Positions 8,723 to 17,900 of a stretch of 64,000 bases of DNA are shown here, one piece after another. The DNA is from Streptomyces alfalfae (lineage in GTDB: Bacteria; Actinomycetota; Actinomycetes; Streptomycetales; Streptomycetaceae), in NCBI RefSeq assembly GCF_004127445.1, contig NZ_QEXM01000029.1, positions 42,330 to 106,329 on the forward strand. The letters are read 5' to 3'. The notes below the pieces were generated by a model. The model worked only from the letters and a program-made list of their open reading frames with translations, was not told the DNA's origin and did not search any database. How positions within the stretch are numbered: position 1 is the stretch's first letter; each line of letters starts with the position of its first letter. The position numbers and the translations under genes were made by a program.

Positions 8723-8764
8723 CCACCCGGCAGGACCGCCGCGCCCGCCTCCACCCGCCCCGGT

Positions 8765-10240
8765 TCACCGACGGGTGACGGCCGGTCCCGGCAGCCGGAG
8801 TTCGAAGAGCGCACCACCGGACGGCGCCTCCCTGACCATGAGCGTGCCGCCGTGCCGTGCCGCCACGTCCCGGGCGATCGCGAGACCGAGGCCGGCCCCG
8901 CCCTCGTCACGGGTGCGGGCATCGTCCAGGCGCACGAACCGTTCGAAGATCCGCTCCCGTTCGTCCGGCGGCACGCCCTCGCCGTCGTCGGACACCGCGA
9001 GGACCGCCCACGCGCCATCGGCCCTGGTGGCGACCGTGACCTGGGAGCGGGCGTGCCGCTGGGCGTTGTTCAGCAGGTTGCCGAGCACGCGGGCGAGCTG
9101 GCTCCGGGACCCCGAGACCTCCACGCTCCGCAGTTCCGTGCGCACCTCCACGCGGTCCCGTGTCCGCTGCGACAGCTCCTCGCCGACGAGGGCCGCCAGG
9201 TCCACGCGCGCCTCGCCGGGCTTCTCCCCCGCGTCGAGGCGGGCGAGGAGCAGCAGGTCGGCGGCGAGTTCCTGGAGCCGCACGGTGTCCTCGACCGCCC
9301 CCTCGACGTCGAGCAGCGCGGGGTGCGCCGCGCCCACCTCCAGCTGGGTGCGGAGCGAGGCGATGGGGCTGCGCAGTTCGTGCGAGGCGTCCGCCACGAA
9401 GCGCCGCTGCCGCTCCACCGAGGTCTGCAGGGCGGTGAGCGTCTCGTTCGTCGTACGGGCCAGGCGGGCGATCTCGTCGTGCGTGTCCGGTTCGGGCACC
9501 CGGCGCGCCAGGTCCTCGGAGGCGGTGATCGCGGACATCTCCGCGGTGATGGCCGCCACCGGCCGCAGCGCGCGGCGCGTCACCAGCCAGGTGACGCCCG
9601 CGACGACCGCGAGCAGCAGCGGGAAGCCGATCAGCATCGACGTCAGGGCCGTGGACACCGCGCTCTGTTCGTCGGCGAGCGAGCCGCCCGCGTAGACGGT
9701 GAGGTCGCCGCGGTCCTCCGTGCTCACCTCGACCGCGGCGAAGCGGTAGTCGGCGCGGTCGCCGTCGACGGTGGCCGAGCCGGAGCTGTACTCGACGTCG
9801 TCATCGATCTCACCGGGCTCGGACGCCTCGTCCGCGTCCCCGTGGCCCGTGCCGTCGGCCTGTCCGTCGCGCGTGCCGTCGGCCTGTCCGTCGCGCGTGC
9901 CGTCGCCGCCGGAGCCCGCCACTGGCTTGACCGCCGCCGTCCCGGCGCCGCTGATCCGCTCCAGGTCCTCGCTCGCGGCGAGCAGCCTGCGCCGGTCGTC
10001 GACCACCTGTACGGGGTTCTCGTCCTCTTCCGGCAGGTCGAGTTCCGCGTACGGCCGGCCCGCCAGGAGCTGCGTGGCGACCTCGCGGGCCGCGGAGTCG
10101 GCACGGCCCTCCGCCTGCGCCGTCAGATTGGCGCGCAGCGCGAGCAGCACGGCGGCGCCCGCGGCGACCAGGGCGAGGGCGACGACCAGGCTCGCGCCGA
10201 GCGTGGCCCTGGCCCGGACGGAGGCGAACGCCCGCCTCAT
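8765..10240 (-). CDS. Two-component sensor histidine kinase (HAMP-HisKA-HATPase)
   Basis: 491-aa membrane sensor kinase. One N-terminal span (about 14-35), an extracytoplasmic sensor loop (36-198), a second span (about 199-220), HAMP linker, HisKA with phosphoacceptor His287 in FVADASHELRSPI, and a HATPase domain with NLLNNAQRHA, DDGEGVP and GGAGLGLAIARD boxes. The sensor loop holds two exact copies of GTRDGQAD (114-129) and a very acidic stretch. The start overlaps the regulator stop by 4 bases. With the neighbouring PepSY gene it resembles systems that watch secreted or envelope proteins; the signal is not known. The stop lies about 40 bases from the convergent MarR gene. Confidence 0.9.
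   Translation of the reverse strand: MRRAFASVRARATLGASLVVALALVAAGAAVLLALRANLTAQAEGRADSAAREVATQLLAGRPYAELDLPEEDENPVQVVDDRRRLLAASEDLERISGAGTAAVKPVAGSGGDGTRDGQADGTRDGQADGTGHGDADEASEPGEIDDDVEYSSGSATVDGDRADYRFAAVEVSTEDRGDLTVYAGGSLADEQSAVSTALTSMLIGFPLLLAVVAGVTWLVTRRALRPVAAITAEMSAITASEDLARRVPEPDTHDEIARLARTTNETLTALQTSVERQRRFVADASHELRSPIASLRTQLEVGAAHPALLDVEGAVEDTVRLQELAADLLLLARLDAGEKPGEARVDLAALVGEELSQRTRDRVEVRTELRSVEVSGSRSQLARVLGNLLNNAQRHARSQVTVATRADGAWAVLAVSDDGEGVPPDERERIFERFVRLDDARTRDEGGAGLGLAIARDVAARHGGTLMVREAPSGGALFELRLPGPAVTRR
9851..9898 (-). repeat. Exact 24-bp tandem duplication in the sensor loop
   Basis: Two identical 24-base units run head to tail at 9851-9874 and 9875-9898, followed by a decaying third copy (GCCGTCGCC). 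In the kinase they encode two GTRDGQAD octapeptides facing outside the membrane. The unit is a whole number of codons, so copy number can change without a frameshift. Confidence 0.85.
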
Positions 10241-10956
10241 CGCGGGACCTCCAGGCGGTAGCCGGCGCCGCGCACCGTCTTGATGAGGGCCGCGCCCAGC
10301 TTGCGGCGCAGGGTGCTCACGTACACCTCGACGATGTTGGGGTCCCCCTCGTAGGCGAAGTCCCAGACGTGCTCCAGGATGTCGCCCTTGGAGACGACCT
10401 CCCCGGCCCGCAGCACGAGCTGTTCGAGGACCGCGAACTCCTTGGCGGTGAGGGCGATCTCGTCCTCGCCCCGCATGACCCGGCGCGCCGCCGTGTCGAC
10501 GCTGAGGTCGCCCAGGGTGTGGACCGGGGACGGGCCCGTGGTGCCGCGGCGGCGCAGCAGCGCCTTCACGCGGGCCACGAGCACCACGTACGAGAACGGC
10601 TTGGTCAGGTAGTCGTCGGCCCCCGTGTCCAGGCCCTCCGCCTCGTCGTACTCGCCGTCCTTCGCCGTGAGCATCAGGATCGGCACGTCGTTCCCGGCCG
10701 CGCGCAGCGCGGCGCAGACCCGGTAGCCGTTCATGCCGGGGAGCATGATGTCGAGGACGACCAGGTCGTACGTGCCCTCGCTCGCGCGGTGCAGCCCGTC
10801 GAGGCCGTCGTGGACGACGTCCACGGCGAAGCCCTCGGCGGTCAGGCCCTTGGCGAGCGACAGGGCGAGCCGCTTCTCGTCCTCCACGATCAAGAGTCGA
10901 TAGGTGTGGCGCGTGGCGCCTCCGGCAGGGTGGTGGTGGGAGGCGGGTGGGCGCAT
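10237..10956 (-). CDS. OmpR/PhoB family response regulator
   Basis: 239-aa regulator with an N-terminal receiver (about 18-130) and a C-terminal winged helix (about 145-236). The phosphoacceptor is Asp69 in LVVLDIMLPGMNGY; acidic pocket residues lie in LLIVEDEKRL, the Thr in LMLTAKD and the Lys in DDYLTKPFSY. The output domain ends with the typical RGAGYRLEVPR. It precedes and overlaps the histidine kinase gene (ATGA). It is divergent from the PepSY gene, and the 149-base gap carries phased TTCAG repeats fitting binding by this family. Control of the PepSY gene and of itself is likely but inferred. Confidence 0.92.
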   Translation of the reverse strand: MRPPASHHHPAGGATRHTYRLLIVEDEKRLALSLAKGLTAEGFAVDVVHDGLDGLHRASEGTYDLVVLDIMLPGMNGYRVCAALRAAGNDVPILMLTAKDGEYDEAEGLDTGADDYLTKPFSYVVLVARVKALLRRRGTTGPSPVHTLGDLSVDTAARRVMRGEDEIALTAKEFAVLEQLVLRAGEVVSKGDILEHVWDFAYEGDPNIVEVYVSTLRRKLGAALIKTVRGAGYRLEVPR

Positions 10957-10978
10957 GGCCCCAGGGTGTCAGAGCCAA

Positions 10979-11017
10979 CCTGAAGAGTCCTTCAGGCGGC
11001 TTCAGCTCCGGTTCAGG
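10979..11017. promoter_or_regulatory. Candidate response-regulator operator: phased TTCAG repeats and inverted repeat
   Basis: TTCAG recurs at 10991, 11001 and 11012, that is every 10 to 11 bases on one face of the helix, as OmpR/PhoB regulators bind. The first copy is also the right half of a perfect inverted repeat, CCTGAAG-N4-CTTCAGG (10979-10996). It lies between the regulator gene and the PepSY gene. Confidence 0.6.
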
Positions 11018-11105
11018 GTCGGTCCGCCAGATTGGTCCATGTCGAAAGCGAACGGCAGCGGCCCCGGCCGCCGCCCGTACCGCCCACTTTCTCGGGAGGA
11101 CCCTC

Positions 11106-11822
11106 ATGAAGCGCAACCTCGTCATCGCCACCGTCGCCGCCGCGGCCCTGATCGGCGGCGGCACCGCCACCGCCTTCGCGACCGGCGGTGACGACGACGG
11201 CGCTGCGGCCAAGTCGAGCGTCCAGCTGAAGAACGACGACCGCAAGGACGACGACGGCAAGGACGACGACCGCGACGACCGCAAGGACGACCGCGACGAC
11301 GCCGCCGAGAACACCGCCGAGGCCAAGGCCGCCAAGGTGACGGCCGCGGACGCGATCAAGGCGGCCCTCGCCGACACCTCCGGCACCGCGGTCTCCGCCG
11401 AGCTCGACGACGAGGACGGCGGCCTGGTCTGGGACGTCGACGTACTGAAGGGCGGCGCCTGGCACAACGTCGAGGTCGACCCCGGCACCGGCAAGGTCCT
11501 CGGGTCCTGGGTGGACAAGGACGACGACGGTGACGACGCCGCGGACGCCGCCCGGGTGAACTCCGCGCTCAAGGGCGCGTCCACCAGCGCCGCCGACGCC
11601 GCGCGGGCCGCCGCCGACAAGGGCACGGTGACCTCCGTGGACCTGGACGACGACGGCAAGGCCGGTGTCTGGGACGTGGAGACGACCGGCGCCAAGGGCG
11701 CCGAGGCCGACTGGCACGTCGGCCTGACGAACGGCAAGGTCACCGCCGACCGCTCCGACAGCCACGACGACCGTGACGGCCAGGACCACGACGGCTCGGA
11801 CGACGACGGCTCGGACGACTGA
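11106..11822 (+). CDS. Secreted acidic protein with two PepSY domains
   Basis: 238-aa exported protein. A signal peptide (1-26, AAALIGGGTATAFA) is followed by an extremely acidic, lysine-spotted linker of KDDD/RDD repeats (about 43-66), two PepSY domains (about 75-138 and 160-215, each with an EVDPGTGKV- or TNGKVT-like hairpin) and an Asp-rich tail. PepSY domains inhibit proteases or sense envelope state in relatives. GGGAGG lies 6 bases before the ATG. It diverges from the two-component system that probably controls it. The acidic stretches could also bind cations, but no specific site is visible. Confidence 0.85.
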   Translation: MKRNLVIATVAAAALIGGGTATAFATGGDDDGAAAKSSVQLKNDDRKDDDGKDDDRDDRKDDRDDAAENTAEAKAAKVTAADAIKAALADTSGTAVSAELDDEDGGLVWDVDVLKGGAWHNVEVDPGTGKVLGSWVDKDDDGDDAADAARVNSALKGASTSAADAARAAADKGTVTSVDLDDDGKAGVWDVETTGAKGAEADWHVGLTNGKVTADRSDSHDDRDGQDHDGSDDDGSDD

Positions 11823-11894
11823 CGTTCCGGGACCCAGGACCCCCCTGGCCGGCCGCGCGGGGCTCACAGGCCCCCGCAGCCCCCCGCACCACCC

Positions 11895-11927
11895 CCGAGG
11901 GGCGGCGTCACTGACGCCGCCCCTCGG
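11895..11927. terminator. Bidirectional terminator between the PepSY gene and meaB
   Basis: A 16-bp perfect inverted repeat (CCGAGGGGCGGCGTCA at 11895-11910 and its complement at 11912-11927) leaves an effective 7-nt loop. It lies between two converging genes and can stop transcripts from both. No T-run follows, as is common in Streptomyces. Confidence 0.75.
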
Positions 11928-11960
11928 TCCATGTCCAGGCCCATGTCCCGGCCCGTGGCG

Positions 11961-12917
11961 TCAGCCCGCGGTGACGCCCTCGACCAGTTCGTCCGCCGCC
12001 GCGTACGGGTCGAGCTCCCCGGCCACGATCCGCTCCGCGAGCGCGGAGAGCCTGCGGTCGCCGTGCAGCGAGCCGATCCGCTCCCGCAGCGCGGTGACCG
12101 CGATGGTCTCCACCTCGCGCGCGGCCCGCGCGGTCCGCCGCTCGGTGAGGACGCCCCGCTCCTCCATCCAGGCCCGGTGCTTCTCCAGCGCCTCGACGAC
12201 CTCGTCGATGCCCTCGCCGCGGGCCGCGACCGTCTTCACGATGGGCGGCCGCCAGTCGCCCGCGCCCCGGGACTCGCCGAGGCCGAGCATGTGGTTCAGC
12301 TCGCGGGCGGTGGCGTCGGCGCCGTCGCGGTCCGCCTTGTTGACGACGTACACGTCGCCGATCTCCAGGATTCCGGCCTTGGCCGCCTGGATGCCGTCGC
12401 CCATGCCGGGCGCGAGCAGGACCACGGAGGTGTCCGCCTGCGAGGCGATGTCCACCTCGGACTGGCCGACGCCGACGGTCTCCACCAGCACCACGTCGCA
12501 GCCCGCCGCGTCCAGGACGCGGATCGCCTGCGGGGCCGCCCAGGCGAGCCCGCCGAGGTGGCCGCGCGTGGCCATGGAGCGGATGTAGACGCCGGGGTCG
12601 GAGGCGTGTTCCGACATCCGCACCCGGTCGCCGAGCAGCGCGCCGCCGGAGAACGGCGACGAGGGGTCCACGGCGAGCACGCCGACCCGCTTCCCCGCCC
12701 GCCGGTAGGCGCTGACCAGCGCGGACGTCGACGTGGACTTGCCGACGCCGGGCGATCCCGTCAGGCCCACCACATAGGCGTTGCCCGCCAGCGGGGCCAG
12801 CGCCGCCATCACCTCCCTGAGCTGCGGCGACGCCCCTTCGACCAGGGAGATCAGCCGGGCCACGGCCCGTGGCCCGCCCTCGCGGGCCCGCGCCACCAGG
12901 GAGGGGACGTCCTGCAT
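11961..12917 (-). CDS. meaB: MeaB/ArgK G3E GTPase, methylmalonyl-CoA mutase chaperone
   Basis: 318-aa GTPase that loads, protects and reactivates adenosylcobalamin-dependent methylmalonyl-CoA mutase. The P-loop is GSPGVGKST (54-62), followed by LAVDPSSPFSGGALLGDRVRM, a family signature, the ETVGVGQSEVDIA segment with the Walker-B-like glutamate, and the guanine-recognition VNKAD. It lies 48 bases downstream of the thiolase gene in the same direction, so they are probably one operon. The methylmalonyl-CoA epimerase gene diverges from that operon. The mutase itself is not in the window. Confidence 0.93.
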   Translation of the reverse strand: MQDVPSLVARAREGGPRAVARLISLVEGASPQLREVMAALAPLAGNAYVVGLTGSPGVGKSTSTSALVSAYRRAGKRVGVLAVDPSSPFSGGALLGDRVRMSEHASDPGVYIRSMATRGHLGGLAWAAPQAIRVLDAAGCDVVLVETVGVGQSEVDIASQADTSVVLLAPGMGDGIQAAKAGILEIGDVYVVNKADRDGADATARELNHMLGLGESRGAGDWRPPIVKTVAARGEGIDEVVEALEKHRAWMEERGVLTERRTARAAREVETIAVTALRERIGSLHGDRRLSALAERIVAGELDPYAAADELVEGVTAG

Positions 12918-12965
12918 GTGACAGCTCCGTTCACTTCACTGCGTACGAGACGGCGGGAGGGTGGC

Positions 12966-14168
12966 TCAGCTCTTGCCCACCTTGATGATCAGGGCGTCGC
13001 CCTGGCCGCCGCCGCCGCACAGCGCCGCCGCGCCCACGCCGCCGCCGCGCCGCTTCAGTTCGAGGGCGAGGTGCAGCACGACGCGGGCGCCGGACATCCC
13101 GATCGGGTGGCCCAGGGCGATGGCGCCGCCGTTGACATTCACCTTTTCCGGGGAAACCCCGAGGTCCTTCATTGACTGCACCGCGACCGCGGCGAAGGCC
13201 TCGTTGATCTCGATGAGGTCCAGGTCCTCGACCGCCAGGCCCTCCTTCTTCAGGGCGTGCTTGATGGCGTTGGACGGCTGGGACTGCAGGGAGCTGTCCG
13301 GGCCCGCCACGTTGCCGTGGGCGCCGATCTCGGCGATCCAGTCCAGGCCCAGCTCCTCGGCCTTGGCCTTGGACATGACGACCACGGCGGCGGCGCCGTC
13401 GGAGATCTGCGAGGAGGTGCCCGCGGTGATCGTGCCGTCCTTGGCGAAGGCGGGGCGCAGCTTGCCGAGCGACTCGGCGGTGGTCTCGGGGCGGATGCCC
13501 TCGTCCTTGGCGAAGAGCACCGGGTCGCCCTTGCGCTGCGGGATCTCCACCGGGGTGATCTCGGCCTCGAACAGGCCGTTCTTCTCGGCGGCGGCGGCGC
13601 GCTGGTGCGAGAGCGCGGCCACCTCGTCCTGCTCGGGGCGGCGGATGCCGAGGCGGGTGTTGTGCTTCTCGGTCGACTCGCCCATCGCGACGCCGTCGAA
13701 GGAGTCGGTCAGGCCGTCGTACGCCATGGAGTCGAGCATCTCGATCGCGCCGTACTTGTGGCCCTCGCGGGACTTGGGCAGCAGGTGCGGGGCGTTGGTC
13801 ATCGACTCCTGGCCGCCGGCGACGACGACGTCGAATTCGCCCGCGCGAATGAGCTGGTCGGCGAGGGCGATGGCGTCGAGGCCCGAGAGGCACACCTTGT
13901 TGACGGTGAGTGCCGGGACGTTCATGGGGATGCCGGCCTTGACCGCCGCCTGGCGCGCCGGGATCTGCCCCGCCCCGGCCGTCAGCACCTGGCCCATGAT
14001 CACGTACTGGACCTGGTCGCCGCCGATGCCGGCGCGGTCCAGCGCGGCCTTGATCGCGAAGCCGCCCAGATCGGCGCCGGAGAAGGACTTCAGGGAGCCG
14101 AGCAGGCGGCCCATGGGCGTGCGCGCGCCCGCGACGATCACTGAGGTGGTACCGGTCGTTCCAGACAT
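12966..14168 (-). CDS. Acetyl-CoA C-acetyltransferase (thiolase II type)
   Basis: 400-aa thiolase that condenses two acetyl-CoA or cleaves acetoacetyl-CoA. The acyl-accepting Cys93 is in [11 protein letters not shown], where most relatives read NKVCGSGLKA. The catalytic His lies in [16 protein letters not shown] and the second Cys in [11 protein letters not shown] near the C-terminus. It is upstream of meaB in an apparent operon and divergent from mce, placing it in acyl-CoA metabolism feeding polyketide extender units or ethylmalonyl/propionyl pathways. It could act with the 3-hydroxybutyryl-CoA dehydrogenase encoded near 31 kb. Confidence 0.9.
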   Translation of the reverse strand: MSGTTGTTSVIVAGARTPMGRLLGSLKSFSGADLGGFAIKAALDRAGIGGDQVQYVIMGQVLTAGAGQIPARQAAVKAGIPMNVPALTVNKVCLSGLDAIALADQLIRAGEFDVVVAGGQESMTNAPHLLPKSREGHKYGAIEMLDSMAYDGLTDSFDGVAMGESTEKHNTRLGIRRPEQDEVAALSHQRAAAAEKNGLFEAEITPVEIPQRKGDPVLFAKDEGIRPETTAESLGKLRPAFAKDGTITAGTSSQISDGAAAVVVMSKAKAEELGLDWIAEIGAHGNVAGPDSSLQSQPSNAIKHALKKEGLAVEDLDLIEINEAFAAVAVQSMKDLGVSPEKVNVNGGAIALGHPIGMSGARVVLHLALELKRRGGGVGAAALCGGGGQGDALIIKVGKS

Positions 14169-14304
14169 GTGCCACGGCCCCTTGGGAGGAGAAGTTAACG
14201 AGGGTTTATCTGAATGTACTGAGCGGTACCCCGCCCGTCACCGGCCGACGAGTGTGATCGCGCGCACGTTGCGTAATCACCGTGCGAGGCGCTGCACTTG
14301 AAAC

Positions 14305-14745
14305 ATGCTGACGCGAATCGATCACATCGGGATCGCCTGTTTCGACCTCGACAAGACCGTCGAGTTCTACCGGGAGACGTACGGGTTCACCGTCTTCCAC
14401 ACCGAAGTCAACGAGGAGCAGGGCGTGCGGGAGGCCATGCTCAAGATTAACGAGACGAGTGACGGAGGCGCTTCCTACCTGCAACTGCTCGAACCGACCC
14501 GCGACGACTCCGCGGTCGGCAAATGGCTGGCCAAGAACGGCGAGGGCGTGCACCACATCGCCTTCGGCACCGCGGACGTGGACGGCGACGCCGCCGCGAT
14601 CAAGGACAAGGGCGTACGGGTCCTCTACGACGAGCCGCGGACCGGCTCCATGGGGTCGCGGATCACGTTTCTCCACCCCAAGGACTGCCACGGTGTCCTC
14701 ACCGAACTCGTCACTTCGGCGCCCTCCGAGTCCCAGGAGCACTGA
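14305..14745 (+). CDS. mce: Methylmalonyl-CoA epimerase
   Basis: 146-aa vicinal-oxygen-chelate protein interconverting (R)- and (S)-methylmalonyl-CoA, the S form being a polyketide extender and the R form the mutase substrate. Two beta-alpha-beta-beta-beta modules are visible. Metal ligands can be assigned to His7 (RIDHIGIA), the His pair of GVHHIAFG and the Glu of VLTELV at the C-terminus. It starts 136 bases from the divergently read thiolase-meaB unit. Together with MeaB and the PduO-type adenosyltransferase at 33.8 kb it forms a scattered B12 set. Length and motifs match the family closely. Confidence 0.93.
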   Translation: MLTRIDHIGIACFDLDKTVEFYRETYGFTVFHTEVNEEQGVREAMLKINETSDGGASYLQLLEPTRDDSAVGKWLAKNGEGVHHIAFGTADVDGDAAAIKDKGVRVLYDEPRTGSMGSRITFLHPKDCHGVLTELVTSAPSESQEH

Positions 14746-14779
14746 CCTCCGTATATCCGGGCCGGTAGGGTTAGCGCCT

Positions 14780-14814
14780 GGCCGTCCGAAGTCGGGGCGG
14801 CAGGCCGTCCGAAG
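14780..14814. repeat. 12-bp direct repeat upstream of scy
   Basis: GGCCGTCCGAAG occurs exactly at 14780-14791 and 14803-14814 (23-base period, about two helical turns) in the 229-base gap between mce and scy. It could be a regulator site for scy or a chance duplication. I see no clear promoter hexamers nearby. Confidence 0.35.
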
Positions 14815-14974
14815 GCTGGGCGGCCGCGTGCCGGGGTCCGGGTTTCGGGGGACGAGCGTCGGGGCAGCAACCCATGCTCCGCCGTTGATCTGACACCATT
14901 CCCCCGGGGGCCTCGTTCGGCGGATGAACGAGGCTCGTTGGAGACTTCGACCAGGGGACGGATGGGACCGCGCA

Positions 14975-17900
14975 GTGCGGGGCTACGAACGCCAAGAGAG
15001 CTCGCGGGCTGAGACCGACAGTCTTTCGCGGTTCGAGGCCGAGATGGACCGGCTGAAGACTGATCGGGAGAAGGCCGTTCAGCACGCCGAGGACCTCGGC
15101 TACCAGGTCGAGGTGTTGCGCGCCAAGCTGCACGAGGCGCGCCGCAACCTCGCGTCCCGCCCTGCCTACGACAGCGCGGACATCGGCTATCAGGCCGAGC
15201 AGATGCTCCGTAACGCCCAGGTCCAGGCCGACCAGCTGCGCGCGGACGCCGAGCGGGAGCTGCGCGAGGCCCGTGCGCAGACCCAGCGCATCCTCCAGGA
15301 GCACGCCGAGCAGCAGGCCAGGCTCCAGTCCGAGCTGCACGCCGAGGCCGTGTCGCGACGTCAGCAGCTCGACCAGGAGCTGGCCGAGCGCCGCCAGACC
15401 GTCGAGTCGCACGTCAACGAGAACGTGGCGTGGGCCGAGCAGCTGCGGGCCCGCACCGAGCAGCAGGCCCGCCGGCTCCTGGACGAGTCGCGCGCCGAGG
15501 CCGAGCAGGCCCTGGCCGCCGCCCGCGCCGAGGCCGAGCGCGTCGCCGAGCAGGCCCGCCGCAGGCTCGCGAGCGACGCCGAGGCCGCGCGCGCCGAGGC
15601 CGAGGCACTGCTCCGCAGGGCCCGCACCGACGCCGAGCGCCTCCTGAACGCCGCCTCCACCCAGGCCCAGGAGGCCACCGACCACGCCGAACAGCTCCGC
15701 TCCACCACCGCCGAGGAGTCCGAGCAGGCCCGCCGCAGGGCCGCGGAGGCCGGCCGGGTCGCCGAGCAGCGCATGGCCGAGGCCGACACGGCGCTGCGCG
15801 AGGCGCGGGCGGAGGCCGAGAAGGTCCTCGCCGAGGCCAAGGACGCCGCCGCCAAGCAGATCGCGGCGGCGGAGACCGCCGGTGAGCAGCGCACGCGTAC
15901 GGCCAAGGAGCAGGTCGCGCGGCTCGTCAGCGAGGCCACTAAGGACGCGGAGTCCGCGAAGTCGGAGGCCGAGCAGCTCATCGCCGACGCCCGCGCGGAG
16001 GCCGAGAAGCTGATCGCGGAGGCCGCCGAGAAGGCGCGCACGATCACCGCCGAGGAGACCGCGGGCCAGCTCGCCAAGGCGGCGCGGACCGCCGAGGAGG
16101 TCCTGGACAAGGCCTCCAAGAACGCCAAGGAGACGACGAAGGCCGCCACCGAGGAAGCCGAGCGGATCCGTACGGAGGCGGAGACCGAGGCGGACCGGCT
16201 GCGGGCCGAGGCGCACGACATCGCCGAGGAGCTCAAGGGCGCGGCGAAGGACGACACCAAGGAGTACCGCGCCAAGACCGTCGAGCTGCAGGAGGAGGCG
16301 CGCAGGCTGCGCGGCGAGGCCGAGCAGCTGCGCGCGGACGCGGTCTCCGAGGGCGAGCGCATCCGCGGCGAGGCGCGGCGCGAGGCGGTCAAGGAGATCG
16401 AGGAGGCGGCCAAGTCCGCCGAGGAGCTGCTCGCCAAGGCGAAGGCCGACGCCGAGGAGCTGCGGACGGCGGCGACCACCGAGAGCGACCGGGTCCGCGC
16501 CGAGGCCGTCGAGCGCGCCACGTCCCTGCGCAAGCAGGCCGAGGAGACCCTGGAGCGCACCCGCGCGGAGGCCGAGCGGCACCGCGAGGAGGCCGCCGAG
16601 CAGGCCGAGGCGACGCGGACCGAGGCCGAGGAGGCCGCGCGGGCGCTGCACGAGGAGACCGAGCGGGCCATAGCGGCACGGCAGGCCGAGGCCGCCGAGG
16701 AGCTGACACGGCTGCACACGGAGGCCGAGGAGCGGCTGAGCGCGGCCGAGCAGGCCCTCACCGACGCCCGTGAGCAGGCCGAGCGCCTGCGCAAGGAGGC
16801 CACGGAGGAGACCGACCGGCTGCGTGCGGAGTCCGCCGAGCGCGTCCGCACGCTCCAGGCGCAGGCCGAGACCGAGGCCGAGCGGCTGCGCACGGAGGCC
16901 GCCGCGGACGCCTCGCAGTCGCGCGCGGAGGGCGAGGCGCTCGCCGTGCGGCTGCGTTCGGAGGCCGCCGCCGAGGCCGAGCGGCTGAAGACCGAGGCGC
17001 AGGAGTCCGCCGACCGGGTCCGCGCGGAGGCCGCTTCGGCCGCCGAGCGCGTGGGCGCGGAGGCCGCCGAGGCCCTGTCCGCCGCCCAGGAGGAGGCCGC
17101 GCGGCGCCGCCGCGAGGCCGAGGAGACGCTGGGCTCGGCGCGCGCGGAGGCCGACCAGGAGCGTGAGCGGGCCCGCGAGCAGAGCGAGGAGCTGCTGGCC
17201 TCGGCCCGTAAGCGGGTCGAGGAGGCGCAGGCCGAGGCGGTGCGGCTGGTCGAGGAGGCCGACCGCAGGGCGACCGAGCTGGTCTCGGCCGCCGAGCAGA
17301 CCGCCCAGTCCGTACGGGACTCCGTGGCGGGTCTGCACGAGGCGGCGCAGGAAGAGGTCGCGGGCCTGCGCTCGGCCGCCGAGCACGCCGCCGAGCGCAC
17401 GCGGACGGAGGCGCAGGAGGAGGCCGACCGCGTCCGCTCCGACGCCTACGCCGAGCGGGAGCGCGCCGGTGAGGACGCCCTCCGCACCCGGCAGGAGGCG
17501 ACGGAGGCCGCGGAGGCCGCCAAGGAGCTGGCCGAGCGCACGGTGGCCGAGGCGATCGCGGAGTCCGAGCGGCTGCGTTCGGACGCCTCGGAGTACGTCC
17601 AGCGGGTGCGCACGGAGGCCTCCGACACCAAGGCGTCGGCGGAACACGACGCGGCCCGTACGCGTGCCGACGCCCGTGAGGACGCCAACCGCATCCGCGG
17701 CGACGCCGCCGCCCAGGCCGACACGTTGATCGGCGAGGCGCGCAGCGAGGCCGAGCGGCTGCAGAACGAGACGAACGCGGAGGCCGAGCGCGTCCGCACG
17801 GAGGCCGTCGAGCAGGCCGAGCGGCTGCGGACGGAGTCCACGGCGGAGGCCGAGCAGCTGCGGGCCGACTCGACGGCGGAGGCCGAGCGGGTCCGCGCGG

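Noticed and set aside
8765..11743. A single very long minus-strand frame fused to the histidine kinase
   Set aside because: Only the part from the ATG at 10240 is kinase. The rest reads the response regulator and the antisense of the PepSY gene in the wrong frame.
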